From: CALCTE01 sp045585835
GTDB taxonomy: Bacteria; Bacillota; Clostridia; Oscillospirales; CAG-272
Length of the DNA stretch: 64,000 bases
Assembly (NCBI GenBank): GCA_045585835.1
Contig: JAZMZG010000037.1
Location: 1 to 64,000, forward strand
Reading direction: 5' to 3'
Positions 29,178-38,519 of the stretch are shown here, piece by piece. The notes beneath the pieces are model-generated. The model saw nothing but the letters and a program-made list of their open reading frames with translations. It was not told the origin of the DNA and did not search any database. How positions within the stretch are numbered: position 1 is the stretch's first letter; each line of letters starts with the position of its first letter. Position numbers and translations under genes: made by a program.

Positions 29178-29264
29178 TGGTGCCGGTGGCGGGACTTGAA
29201 CCCGCACGATGTCGCCATCAATGGATTTTGAGTCCACCTCGTCTGCCAATTCCAACACACCGGC
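29178..29264 (-). tRNA. tRNA-Leu (anticodon CAA)
   Basis: An 87-nt class II tRNA: acceptor GCCGGTG/CACCGGC, discriminator A, encoded CCA, anticodon CAA in the loop CTCAAAA, and a long variable arm. It reads TTG codons. Confidence 0.97.
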
Positions 29265-29332
29265 AAATATTTCTTTCTTCAGACGAGTTGTATTATATCA
29301 CAAAAAAATATGTATTTCAATACTAAAAATAA

Positions 29333-29360
29333 AAAAAGTGCTGTTTTCACAGCACTTTTT
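29333..29360 (-). terminator. pckA terminator
   Basis: A 12-bp perfect stem AAAAAGTGCTGT/ACAGCACTTTTT with a four-base loop lies just after the pckA stop, with T residues on the minus-strand side. Confidence 0.9.
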
Positions 29361-29362
29361 TA

Positions 29363-31120
29363 TTAATTAAATTTTTCAATAGCATTTGAAAGTTCTTTTG
29401 TTAACTCTTCGGGAAGTCTTTCGCCAATCTTCTCATAAAGCTCTTTTACTCCTTCAAACTCGGAAAGCCAAGCTTCTTTATCGATGGCAAGGAGTTTTTC
29501 AATATCCGAGGTATCCATATCAAGTCCTTCAATGTTGATATCCTCAGGTAAAGGCAAATATCCGATAGGAGCTTCAACAGCGTCTACATTATCTTCGGAG
29601 CGCTCAATGATCCAATCAAGCACACGCATATTGTCGCCAAAGCCGGGCCACATAAAGTTGCCTTCGTCATCGGTTCTAAACCAGTTTACATTAAATATCT
29701 TGGGGGGATTTGTAAGTTTTGCGCCTATTTCGAGCCAATGTGCAAAATAATCACCCATATTGTAGCCGCAGAAAGGAAGCATAGCCATAGGATCACGTCT
29801 TACAACGCCAACCTTTCCGGTAGCCGCCGCAGTTGTTTCGGAGCCCATTATAGAGCCGACGAATACACCGTGAGTAAAACTTCTGCTTTGATAAACAAGA
29901 GGCATAAGCTTTGCGCGTCTTCCGCCGAATACGATAGCAGAGATCGGTACGCCCTCGGGATTGTTAAATTCTTTTGAAAGGCAGGGGCAGTTTTCGGCAG
30001 GTGCTGTGAATCTCGAGTTGGGATGAGCTCCTTTTTCACCTTGCGTAAAGTCCCAAGGCTCACCCTTCCAGTTGATGGCGTTTTTAGGGGGATTCTTGTC
30101 AAGACCTTCCCACCAAACAGTATTCTTGTCAACGTCATAAGCAACGTTGGTGAATATTGAATTCTTTGAGCAAGACGCAAGAGCGTTATAGTTGGATTTT
30201 TCATTCGTACCGGGGGCAACGCCGAAGAAGCCGTACTCGGGATTCTGCGCCCAAAGTCTGCCGTCTTCACCGATGTGAAGCCAAGCTATATCGTCACCGA
30301 TGCACCATACTTTGTAACCCTTCTTCTTATAAAGCTCGGGCGGAATTATCATCGCAAGGTTAGTTTTACCGCAAGCGGAGGGGAAAGCTGCTGCTATGTA
30401 TTTAACTTCACCGTTGGGCTTTTCTACGCCCAAAATGAGCATGTGTTCAGCCATCCAGCCTTCATTTCTGCCCAAGAAAGATGCAATTCTCAAAGCAAAG
30501 CATTTTTTACCCAAGAGGACGTTTCCGCCATATGCGGAATTTATTGACCAAATAGTATTATCCTCGGGGAAGTGGCAGATATAACGATTTTCCTCGGAAA
30601 CGTCAGCCTTAGCGTGAAGTCCCTTTACGAAATCGTCGCTATCTCCGATAATATGAAAAAGTTCTGCTGTGACTCTTGTCATTATTCTCATATTGAGAAC
30701 AACGTAGATGGAGTCTGTAAGCTCAATGCCTATCTTCGAATATTTACCGCCTACTACGCCCATCGAGTACGGAATAACGTACATCGTTCTTCCCTTCATT
30801 GATCCGCGGAAAAGCTTTTTAAGCTTTGTATAGCACTCTTCGGGTGCCATCCAGTTATTCGTATTACCCGCATCTTCTTTCTTTGACGTACAAATGAAAG
30901 TTTTGTTTTCAACACGGGCAACGTCATTTACCATCGTTCTGTGCAAATAGCAACCTGGTTGAAGCTCCTCGTTGAGCTTTATCAATTCGCCGCTTTCAAC
31001 AGCCTCTTTTGCAAGTTTTTCATAAAGCTCTTCGCTTCCGTCGATATATACAATGTTATCCGGGCAGGTAAGCTCGGCGCATTCATCGATCCATTTTTTT
31101 ACATTTTTACCTAAATTCAT
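29363..31120 (-). CDS. pckG: phosphoenolpyruvate carboxykinase (GTP)
   Basis: The 585-aa protein is of the GTP-dependent class (about 600 aa), not the ATP class (about 530 aa). It has YIDGSEE, the R-loop and metal-binding segments, the PEPCK-specific P-loop FPSACGKTNLAM (near residue 270), GDDIAW and the guanine-binding C-terminal region. It interconverts oxaloacetate and PEP with GTP. In gut anaerobes it often runs toward oxaloacetate, fixing CO2 in fermentation. It is monocistronic, with promoter 31156-31184 and a strong terminator. Confidence 0.96.
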   Translation of the reverse strand: MNLGKNVKKWIDECAELTCPDNIVYIDGSEELYEKLAKEAVESGELIKLNEELQPGCYLHRTMVNDVARVENKTFICTSKKEDAGNTNNWMAPEECYTKLKKLFRGSMKGRTMYVIPYSMGVVGGKYSKIGIELTDSIYVVLNMRIMTRVTAELFHIIGDSDDFVKGLHAKADVSEENRYICHFPEDNTIWSINSAYGGNVLLGKKCFALRIASFLGRNEGWMAEHMLILGVEKPNGEVKYIAAAFPSACGKTNLAMIIPPELYKKKGYKVWCIGDDIAWLHIGEDGRLWAQNPEYGFFGVAPGTNEKSNYNALASCSKNSIFTNVAYDVDKNTVWWEGLDKNPPKNAINWKGEPWDFTQGEKGAHPNSRFTAPAENCPCLSKEFNNPEGVPISAIVFGGRRAKLMPLVYQSRSFTHGVFVGSIMGSETTAAATGKVGVVRRDPMAMLPFCGYNMGDYFAHWLEIGAKLTNPPKIFNVNWFRTDDEGNFMWPGFGDNMRVLDWIIERSEDNVDAVEAPIGYLPLPEDINIEGLDMDTSDIEKLLAIDKEAWLSEFEGVKELYEKIGERLPEELTKELSNAIEKFN

Positions 31121-31155
31121 AACGGCTCCTCATAAATATAAAATGATATGAAAGC

Positions 31156-31184
31156 ATTTTATCATAACAAAAACGTTTTTGCAA
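31156..31184 (-). promoter_or_regulatory. PEPCK promoter
   Basis: Minus strand TTGCAA (31179-31184), 17 bases, TAAAAT (31156-31161). Confidence 0.75.
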
Positions 31185-31203
31185 TACAATTTTTAAAATA
31201 TTT

Positions 31204-31223
31204 CAAAATATTATGATATTTTG
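31204..31223 (-). terminator. weak A/T hairpin after rsmA
   Basis: CAAAATAT/ATATTTTG (8 bp, four-base loop) follows rsmA, with only a short T-run on the minus strand. It may be a weak terminator. Confidence 0.35.
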
Positions 31224-31256
31224 TGAAAATAATGCTCATTTTGAATAAAATTAAAA

Positions 31257-32102
31257 TCAAGATTTCATTTTTGTATACATTTCGGCTAATTTTATGAAAT
31301 CCTCAATACCAAGTTGCTCCGCTCTCACGTTACTTGGTATATTACACGTCGCAAGAAGTTTTTCCGCAAATTCGCCGTCAACCGAAAGTCCGCCTTTTAA
31401 GCTGTTATATACGGTCTTGCGCCTTTGCGAAAAAGCGGCTTTGATGATCTCTTTTACGCTTTCTTTATCAACGTCTTCAAATTTATCGTTCCAAGGCGTA
31501 AGTCTTAAAACCGAAGAGTCGATTTTGGGCACAGGATAAAAATTACCCTTTCCTACATCAAAAAGACGCTTAGAGTCAGCATATAGATTTACGACAGCGG
31601 TAAATGCACCGTAATCACTATCGCCTTTTTTTGAGCAAATACGTAAAGCAACTTCTTTTTGCATCATAACCGTAATGCTCTCAAATTTTACTCCCGAATC
31701 AAAAAGTGCCATAATGATAGGTGTTGTTATATAATATGGTAGATTTGCGCATACCGCTACAGGAGAAGAACCGAATTTATCTTTGCACAGTGCGGCAATA
31801 TCGGTCTTCATTATATCTTGAAAAACAACTTCGGCATTATTAAAATCGGATAGTACCTCGGCAAGCGGCTGTTTTAATGTCGTATCTATCTCCAAGGCAC
31901 ATACTTTTTTATAAAGCTTCGCAAGATTGACGGTTAAGGCGCCTGCGCCTGCACCTATTTCAAGGATGCAGAGCTCTTCCCTGTTTTCTTCTCTTACGGA
32001 CATTGCAATTCTTTCGGGTATTTTCGGATTAGTCAAAAAATTCTGTCCGTACTTCTTTTGAAATTTAAAATTATTTTCGTTTAATAAATCTTTTGTCTTC
32101 AT
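31257..32102 (-). CDS. rsmA: 16S rRNA dimethyladenosine transferase RsmA (KsgA)
   Basis: The 281-aa protein has KKYGQNFL, SAM-binding EIGAGAGALT, ALEID, the catalytic motif NLPYYITTPI and the C-terminal FSQRRKT helix region. It dimethylates two adjacent adenines in the 3' helix of 16S rRNA, a late check of 30S assembly. It is the last gene of a long minus-strand run and is separated from the gene upstream by a 15-bp perfect hairpin. Confidence 0.96.
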   Translation of the reverse strand: MKTKDLLNENNFKFQKKYGQNFLTNPKIPERIAMSVREENREELCILEIGAGAGALTVNLAKLYKKVCALEIDTTLKQPLAEVLSDFNNAEVVFQDIMKTDIAALCKDKFGSSPVAVCANLPYYITTPIIMALFDSGVKFESITVMMQKEVALRICSKKGDSDYGAFTAVVNLYADSKRLFDVGKGNFYPVPKIDSSVLRLTPWNDKFEDVDKESVKEIIKAAFSQRRKTVYNSLKGGLSVDGEFAEKLLATCNIPSNVRAEQLGIEDFIKLAEMYTKMKS

Positions 32103-32114
32103 ATCACCTTAATA

Positions 32115-32148
32115 TTTTTAGACTTTCGAGAAATCGAAAGTCTAAAAA
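32115..32148. repeat. 15-bp perfect inverted repeat between DUF4340 gene and rsmA
   Basis: TTTTTAGACTTTCGA and its exact reverse complement flank GAAA. It begins directly after the stop of the DUF4340 gene and ends 12 bp before rsmA. There is no T-tract beyond the stem, so it resembles a processing or stabilising hairpin or a rho-independent element using its own terminal bases. Confidence 0.7.
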
Positions 32149-33627
32149 TCAATACTCCAATATTACAGTTTCGTTATTTAAAACTCTGTTGAAGTTATCT
32201 ATGAATTTATCAAGGGTGGCTTTTTCAATGTAAAACTCGCCATTTCCGTTATAAGTAAAATAACAACGGAGAGTGGAAATTTGATAAAAGCTGAATTCAA
32301 AAACCTCACCAAAACGTGTTTTTATCTTTATTCTTAACATTGGATTTTCAAGTTTATCGGGTATATCGGAATATCCGTCCCAATTCAAACGAAGAATGTT
32401 CTTATAAAATTGGCGGAAATTCATAGGGTCTCCGTTTTCGTCAACACCTAATTTTTCACCGTTTGCCGTAACTTGAAGGATCTCCTTTGTATTATCAAGT
32501 TCAAACAATGTTATCTTGTCAGATGTAATGACTTCAATAGACTCGACAAAATCTATAGACATTTGAAACAGGTACTCGCCGATAAAATCACCAAGTTTCC
32601 AATCAACAAACGGTAATGATTCCACGGGAATTATCAAGAGTGTGTCATAATGGAGAGAATAAACGTAATAGCCGCTGCCGTCTTCGGTTTTGCCGCCAAC
32701 GTAAAGATATGTCGGAAGTTCATCAAAGACGTAGTATATTTCGGTTATTGTGTCATTAAAACCGTATTTTGAAAGCTCCGAAAAATCATTCTTTAAATAA
32801 TAGCCAAATCCTACGACTTCCGTTCCGTAAAGCTGTGCAAATGAACTTAAAAGCTTCTCAAAATTAGTTAGATTTACGAGATAATTTGTAGGATAGGTCA
32901 TTCTGTGGGTGAGTGTATAACCCGTTCCTTGCTTATAGTTTTCCGGAACCTTCTCAAACTCAACAAAATTTTCGCCGTTACGCTTAATGCTTATTTTTTC
33001 GATATTTACATAGCTTACATCTTCCATCACCGGTGCGGCAATTGTAGAGATAAACGATTTCGCCGAAAGAAAAATAAGATCCTCAATATTGGAATTGTTT
33101 ATAGCATAAACGACATTTCTGCCGTCGACCATCATATAATAAAAGCTTCCGTCCGCACTTCTTAAACCAAAGTATAGCTTATAAACGGTCTTATCAAATT
33201 TAGTGATCTCCAAATATGCGGGATCCGATGCATTGTCAAGCCCATAAGTCGACAGATCGGTGGGTTCAGTATCAATGCGTGTAACCAAAAAGCTCGAAAT
33301 TCTCGAATACAACGAAGAAGTCATCTCGCTTGCTATAGGATAATTTTCATAATCCTTTAGGTATGTCATAGAGTTCTCAAGATCATTTACAAAGGTAAAC
33401 GTTCCCGTTGAATTATGAACAGTTATTTGTTCTACGTCTTTTTCATTTAGCTGTTCAATAATTCTTGGTTTGGTATTTGATCCTTCTGCTTCACCTTCAA
33501 GCAGTTGCAGCTTCTCAACGGCAGGAGCATTGTTTTTTAAAAATGCTTTTACGCAAAAGAAAGCGGCAATTAAGACTACTGTAACAGCCAAAAAGATTAT
33601 TATGAGTTTCAACTGCTTTGAAATCAT
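32149..33627 (-). CDS. DUF4340 protein, auxiliary subunit of Gld-like ABC system
   Basis: The 492-aa protein has one N-terminal membrane helix (about 8-30) and a large outside region with two repeated DUF4340-type units (about 60-190 and 205-420; STYGLDNASDPAYLEI and SKYGFNDTITEIYYV are equivalent). DUF4340 proteins of unknown role commonly follow GldG-type genes. The start overlaps the upstream gldG-like stop by four bases. Together with the two genes upstream and the ATPase it probably forms one membrane complex. Confidence 0.8.
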   Translation of the reverse strand: MISKQLKLIIIFLAVTVVLIAAFFCVKAFLKNNAPAVEKLQLLEGEAEGSNTKPRIIEQLNEKDVEQITVHNSTGTFTFVNDLENSMTYLKDYENYPIASEMTSSLYSRISSFLVTRIDTEPTDLSTYGLDNASDPAYLEITKFDKTVYKLYFGLRSADGSFYYMMVDGRNVVYAINNSNIEDLIFLSAKSFISTIAAPVMEDVSYVNIEKISIKRNGENFVEFEKVPENYKQGTGYTLTHRMTYPTNYLVNLTNFEKLLSSFAQLYGTEVVGFGYYLKNDFSELSKYGFNDTITEIYYVFDELPTYLYVGGKTEDGSGYYVYSLHYDTLLIIPVESLPFVDWKLGDFIGEYLFQMSIDFVESIEVITSDKITLFELDNTKEILQVTANGEKLGVDENGDPMNFRQFYKNILRLNWDGYSDIPDKLENPMLRIKIKTRFGEVFEFSFYQISTLRCYFTYNGNGEFYIEKATLDKFIDNFNRVLNNETVILEY

Positions 33628-35063
33628 AAGCGCCTCCGTTTAGCCGTAACAATTATTCCGAATATAAGCACAATGGTCGCCGGGATCACAGTAATAACTA
33701 TTCCCCAAGTCTTCGTTGCCTTTGAACTTATATCAAATTGAGCTTTAGTTTCGTCAAGTAATTTGATCGGAATATCGGGGGTGACGTTTTTTGCGCCGAA
33801 GCTTTCAGCGATACTGTAAAGCAAATCACGGTTAGCGTACGCTGTTGTTTCAATAAATGAGTTGTAGTATCCGGTAGAACAAAGCACGAGCTTTGACGTG
33901 CCCTTTGCGGATAAGGTCATCATATTGAACTGACCGTCAATTTGTTCGTTTCCATCTGTATAATACGCCGCTTTTGACGTTGTAACGATAGGACTTACGT
34001 ATATTCCGTTTTTATAATCAAAAAGTCTATTTATCGGAGCAACATTGTTAAACACGGTCTTATATCCGCTGTTTACTCTTTCTGTTATAGCATCGACGTT
34101 TTCGTTTTCGCCTGTCTGTGCAAAAATACCGTAAACTCCGAGTCCTGCTGAGCCGGAAACGCTGTTGTCTGCATCAACTATAACGTTTCGCTCAACACTT
34201 ACTCCGTAAACTGCCAAAAATTCCTCAAATTCTTTAAGCTCGGGAGAATCGGGTGCCATAAATACGAGCATATTTTTGTCGGGAGTTTCCATATACTCTA
34301 CAAGCTTTTCGATCTCGGATAAATTTGTCTGTGATGCGTCTGTATTTCCAATAAAATCCTGCTTTGGAGAATTTATAACGAGAAGGCTTATGCTTTCATC
34401 TATCTCTTCTTCACGTAAGTTAATATCAATTACGTTGTATCCGACATTTTCAAGGAAGCTCTTTAATGCCGGAGAAGAAAGCTCATTATGACCGTTTTCA
34501 AATGCCGCTACGAGTTCGTCGGGCGTGAGAACGTTCAAAATAGCCGACGTCAGAGCAAGTTCGCCTTGAAAACCGGTTAAATAGGTCTGATAATAGCTTT
34601 GCTCCAAAAGAAAATAATCGCTTATAGTCACTACCTTATATTCATTGGTAGCAGAGCATTCAACAATAATAGAGGTATTAGCAAGCGTCTCGCTGGTACT
34701 TTTGGTGTATTTGTTTTTAAACTTTGGGTTTCTGTCAAGGTCTACATATTCAACGTCTATCCACGAAAAATTCGTAGTGTAAGAATCGACGAGATTAAGC
34801 ATATAGCCCTGACTGTCCTCTGATATTTCATCTCTTTCGCGTAAAAAGTAAATTGTCAAAGGAGTGCTATTTGTTTTTAAAAGTGAAATAGATTTATCTG
34901 AAACCGTGAAAATCGCTTCAGACGTAACGTCGATTTCAAGGGCACCGTTTTTATTTATTACGGATACTATCACGTTGAGCAAAACTACTACCGCAAGAAA
35001 TATTGCCGTGAGTGTAACCGCAACAGAGCCGTATTTTAATATCTTATTATTAAATTTCATCAT
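33624..35063 (-). CDS. GldG-like auxiliary membrane protein of ABC system
   Basis: The 479-aa protein has a membrane helix near the N-terminus (about 10-35), a long outside region of the GldG/ABC_transp_aux type (about 45-440; AIFTVSDKSISLLK near the start, FENGHNELSS in the middle) and a C-terminal helix (about 455-475) followed by KRRRL. In Flavobacterium, GldG works with GldA and GldF in gliding; in Firmicutes the same set is widespread and its role is unknown. The start is placed at ATG 35063, after the permease stop; the ribosome binding site is weak, so 35060 is also possible. Confidence 0.8.
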   Translation of the reverse strand: MMKFNNKILKYGSVAVTLTAIFLAVVVLLNVIVSVINKNGALEIDVTSEAIFTVSDKSISLLKTNSTPLTIYFLRERDEISEDSQGYMLNLVDSYTTNFSWIDVEYVDLDRNPKFKNKYTKSTSETLANTSIIVECSATNEYKVVTISDYFLLEQSYYQTYLTGFQGELALTSAILNVLTPDELVAAFENGHNELSSPALKSFLENVGYNVIDINLREEEIDESISLLVINSPKQDFIGNTDASQTNLSEIEKLVEYMETPDKNMLVFMAPDSPELKEFEEFLAVYGVSVERNVIVDADNSVSGSAGLGVYGIFAQTGENENVDAITERVNSGYKTVFNNVAPINRLFDYKNGIYVSPIVTTSKAAYYTDGNEQIDGQFNMMTLSAKGTSKLVLCSTGYYNSFIETTAYANRDLLYSIAESFGAKNVTPDIPIKLLDETKAQFDISSKATKTWGIVITVIPATIVLIFGIIVTAKRRRL

Positions 35064-35073
35064 ATGCTCTGCC

Positions 35074-35778
35074 CTACTTCCATCTTCTCGTCTCGTGGAC
35101 ACGAATCGTTAAAAATATAAATACGGTCGTTATAGAGATAAAGTAAATGATAGACTCAATACTCATAACACCTTGAGTGAAAGGTAGAAATCTCGTATAA
35201 AAAGAGAACCAATCAAATACAAATCTTATCACATATACCGAAATATAGCTGACAAGGAAGTTTATAACGAGCGAAAAGAGCAATATAAAGATGGTAACTA
35301 TTGCCGCAACTATCTGGTTCTCCGTTAGTGAAGAAATAAACATTCCTATAGCTATAAATGCCATTCCGACAAAGAGAATACCTATCATATTCGTGATAAT
35401 TGCCGCAGTATTGGGCGAACTGTAGATATATAAAATCCCGCACGGAATACAAGAAATTATAAACGTTATAAAAAACAGAGCTCCTGCCGCAAGAAATTTT
35501 CCCATCACGACTTTTGAAAGACTGACGGGAGCTGTTAAAAGCGCTATGTCCGTCTTCATTTTTTTCTCTTCGGAAAATAATTTCATTGTCAGAATGGGGA
35601 CTATGATTATAAATGCAAACATCTGCATCAAGAAAAAGCTTTGGAATGAGCCGGAGCCTCCATCAAGTGTAAAGAGCCAGAAAATCCCACCCGACAATAT
35701 CAAAAATATAGCCATAAAGATATAACCGATTGAGGTAATAAAATAAGATTTAAATTCACGTTTGAAAATTGCGCCCAT
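35074..35778 (-). CDS. ABC-2 type permease (GldF-like)
   Basis: The 234-aa protein has six membrane segments (about 15-38, 55-75, 95-120, 130-150, 165-190 and 205-227) and the typical start GAIFKREFKSYF. It carries the ABC-2 motif EEKKMKTDIALLTAPVSLS after the second helix. It is the membrane channel for the ATPase encoded 11 bp upstream. Substrate unknown. Confidence 0.88.
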   Translation of the reverse strand: MGAIFKREFKSYFITSIGYIFMAIFLILSGGIFWLFTLDGGSGSFQSFFLMQMFAFIIIVPILTMKLFSEEKKMKTDIALLTAPVSLSKVVMGKFLAAGALFFITFIISCIPCGILYIYSSPNTAAIITNMIGILFVGMAFIAIGMFISSLTENQIVAAIVTIFILLFSLVINFLVSYISVYVIRFVFDWFSFYTRFLPFTQGVMSIESIIYFISITTVFIFLTIRVHETRRWK

Positions 35779-35789
35779 TTTTTACCTCC

Positions 35790-36722
35790 TTAACGCTTAT
35801 TTGTAAGCTTGATGAATATATCTTCAAGACTTGTCCCGGACGTTTCAAGACCGAGAAGATACCACATTTTCGAAGCAAGAAGCGCGAACAACGGTTTTCT
35901 TATATCAATATTCGTCTGCGCTTCAATAATAAACGTATTCGCGTCTTGGTCTTTTTCATTGATGAGTTCGACGCTCGTTATTCCCTGCAAGGATTTTATC
36001 TCTTTAATTATTTTATCCGCAGGACCGCATATCTTCGCTGTCAATCGATGATGCTCGTTTATAAGCGCATCTATTTCCTCGGTTTTGGCGTCGGCTATGA
36101 TTGTACCCTTATCAATTATAATAATTCTATCGCATATCGCCTGTGCTTCGGAAAGAATATGGGTAGACAAAATAACCGTGTGTTCCTTTCCGAGAGATTT
36201 AATGAGTTTTCTCATTTCAATGATCTGTCTTGGGTCAAGTCCAACCGTAGGTTCATCAAGAATGATAACCTGAGGATTGCCTACAAGAGCTTGTGCAAGT
36301 CCGACACGCTGTCTGTATCCTTTTGAAAGATGCCGTATAAGTCTTTTTGCAACGTCCTTGATCTTAACGACCTCGCAAATCTCCTCAAGGTGCTGCGTTT
36401 TTGCGAATTTACAGCCCTTCAGTTCATAAACGAAAGAAAGGTATTCCCAAACGGTCATATCTTGATAAAGCGGAGGTAACTCGGGAAGATATCCTATACA
36501 TTTTTTTGCCGAAATAGGATCATCGAGAATATCAACACCGTTTATTTTAGCGCTACCGGATGTAGACGAAATATAGCCCGTAAGCATATTCATCGTTGTA
36601 GTCTTACCGGCACCGTTTACACCAAGAAAACCTACAACTTCTCCATCGTTTATGCGAAAGCTGATGTTATTTACCGCATATTTATCCGCGTATTTTTTTG
36701 TGAGATTTACTATATCGATCAT
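35790..36722 (-). CDS. ABC transporter ATP-binding protein (GldA-like)
   Basis: The 310-aa protein has Walker A GVNGAGKTTT (near 37), Q-loop YLPELPPLY, signature LSKGYRQR, Walker B VIILDEPTVGLDP and H-loop STHILSE. The YLPE Q-loop and the C-terminal extension (about 225-310) fit the GldA/NatA-like group that pairs with ABC-2 permeases. It starts 21 bp after aspS, so it is probably on the same transcript. Confidence 0.92.
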   Translation of the reverse strand: MIDIVNLTKKYADKYAVNNISFRINDGEVVGFLGVNGAGKTTTMNMLTGYISSTSGSAKINGVDILDDPISAKKCIGYLPELPPLYQDMTVWEYLSFVYELKGCKFAKTQHLEEICEVVKIKDVAKRLIRHLSKGYRQRVGLAQALVGNPQVIILDEPTVGLDPRQIIEMRKLIKSLGKEHTVILSTHILSEAQAICDRIIIIDKGTIIADAKTEEIDALINEHHRLTAKICGPADKIIKEIKSLQGITSVELINEKDQDANTFIIEAQTNIDIRKPLFALLASKMWYLLGLETSGTSLEDIFIKLTNKR

Positions 36723-36743
36723 TAAAACAACTCCATAAAATGC

Positions 36744-38519
36744 TTATTCTTCCGAATTAACTATAGCTATACCAAGCTCATCAAGAGCATCATTTTCCGC
36801 GAGTGCGGGTGCGCCCGACATGAGTTCCGACGCATTCTGTACCTTCGGGAATGCAATAACGTCTCTTATCGCATCAAGCCCGAGAAGCAAACAGCAAAGT
36901 CTGTCAAGGCCGAAAGCAAGACCTGCGTGAGGAGGTGCGCCATACTTAAACGCCTCGAGTAAGAATCCGAATTTATTATTTGCTTCTTCTTCGGTAAGTC
37001 CAAGACAAGCAAATATACGCTTTTGGATCTGTCGGCTGTGAATACGTACGGAGCCGCCGCCGGCTTCATTACCGTTTATTACTATATCGTAAGCCTTCGC
37101 TCTTACTCTTAAAGGATCGCTTTCAAGATACTGAAGGTCCTCGTCCATAGGAGAAGTAAAGGGATGGTGCATAGCGGACACCTCTCCCGTTTCTTCATCT
37201 TTTTCAAACATAGGAAATTCCGTTATCCAAAGTATCTTATAATCATCCTTGCTCGTAAGCTCAAGCTTTCTTGCAAGCTCACAGCGAAGAGCGCCGAGTG
37301 AGTCGAACACGACCTTATTCTTATCGGACGCAACTATAAACGCTACGTCTCCGGGTTTTATGTCAAGTCTTTCTATAACTGCATTCTTTTCATCTTCGGA
37401 AAGTTGCTGAAGGAAAGAAGAGCTGATATTTCCGTCGACATTCTTTATCCAAGCAAGTCCCTTTGCTCTATATCTCTTCACGTAATCGGTAAGAGCGTCA
37501 ATGCCCTTTCTTGAGAACTTTTCAGCCGCGCCTTTAGCATTGATACCTCTTACGCTACCGCCGCTTGATATTGCACCGGCAAAGACCATAAATTTAGTAT
37601 CGGAAAGAATATCGGAAAGATTTTTAAGCTTCATATCAAAACGAAGATCGGGTTTATCCGAACCGTAAGTGTCCATTGCATCCGCATAAGTCATACGCAT
37701 AATGGGAAGCTGTATATCTATCCCCTTGTATTCCTTGAATAGTCTGCTGATGTAGCACTCAATGAGCTTCATAACGTCATCTTGTTCCATAAATGACATT
37801 TCAAGGTCGATTTGAGTGAATTCGGGCTGTCTGTCAGCACGCAAATCCTCATCTCTGAAGCAACGTGCAATTTGAAAATATCTGTCAAATCCCGATGCCA
37901 TCAATATCTGCTTATAAATCTGAGGAGATTGAGGAAGTGCATAAAATTTTCCGTTATGAACACGGCTGGGCACAAGATAGTCCTTAGCACCCTCGGGAGT
38001 GGGCTTGATAAGCACAGGTGTTTCTATTTCAAGAAAACCGTACTCATCAAAATATCTTCTCGTTATCTGTGTTATCTTGTGGCGCTCGATTATATTTCTC
38101 TGAAGGTCGGGGCGACGAAGATCGAGATATCTGTGCTTTAAACGAAGTTCTTCCTTTACGTCGGAATTTTCGACTATTTCAAAAGGAGGAGTTTCTGCTT
38201 CGGAAAGTATTTTCAATGAGTTTACAAGAACCTCTACCTTACCCGTGGGAATGTTCTCGTTTATTGCTTCTCTCATTCGAACGTCACCCTTGACGCAAAT
38301 GCAAAATTCGCTTCGAAGAGTTGCGGCTTTCTTTAAGGTAGCCTCATCAAAAGTGAGCTGCACTATACCCGTTCTGTCTCTAAGGTCAACAAAAACCAAA
38401 GAACCGAGGTCCCTTGCCTTTTGAACCCAACCCATAAGACAAACGTGCTCACCGACGTTTGCTTCACGGAGCTCTCCGCAATAAAGCGTTCGTTTTTCAC
38501 CGTTTAAAAGTTCAGCCAT
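36744..38519 (-). CDS. aspS: aspartyl-tRNA synthetase
   Basis: The 591-aa bacterial-type class II enzyme has the N-terminal OB-fold (VCLMGWVQKARDLG), motif 2 FRDEDLRADRQPEFTQID (near 215), the GAD insertion domain and motif 3 GLAFGLDRL (near 540). It charges tRNA-Asp. Whether it also charges tRNA-Asn cannot be told here; no gatCAB genes are in view. It overlaps hisS by 8 bp. Confidence 0.97.
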   Translation of the reverse strand: MAELLNGEKRTLYCGELREANVGEHVCLMGWVQKARDLGSLVFVDLRDRTGIVQLTFDEATLKKAATLRSEFCICVKGDVRMREAINENIPTGKVEVLVNSLKILSEAETPPFEIVENSDVKEELRLKHRYLDLRRPDLQRNIIERHKITQITRRYFDEYGFLEIETPVLIKPTPEGAKDYLVPSRVHNGKFYALPQSPQIYKQILMASGFDRYFQIARCFRDEDLRADRQPEFTQIDLEMSFMEQDDVMKLIECYISRLFKEYKGIDIQLPIMRMTYADAMDTYGSDKPDLRFDMKLKNLSDILSDTKFMVFAGAISSGGSVRGINAKGAAEKFSRKGIDALTDYVKRYRAKGLAWIKNVDGNISSSFLQQLSEDEKNAVIERLDIKPGDVAFIVASDKNKVVFDSLGALRCELARKLELTSKDDYKILWITEFPMFEKDEETGEVSAMHHPFTSPMDEDLQYLESDPLRVRAKAYDIVINGNEAGGGSVRIHSRQIQKRIFACLGLTEEEANNKFGFLLEAFKYGAPPHAGLAFGLDRLCCLLLGLDAIRDVIAFPKVQNASELMSGAPALAENDALDELGIAIVNSEE

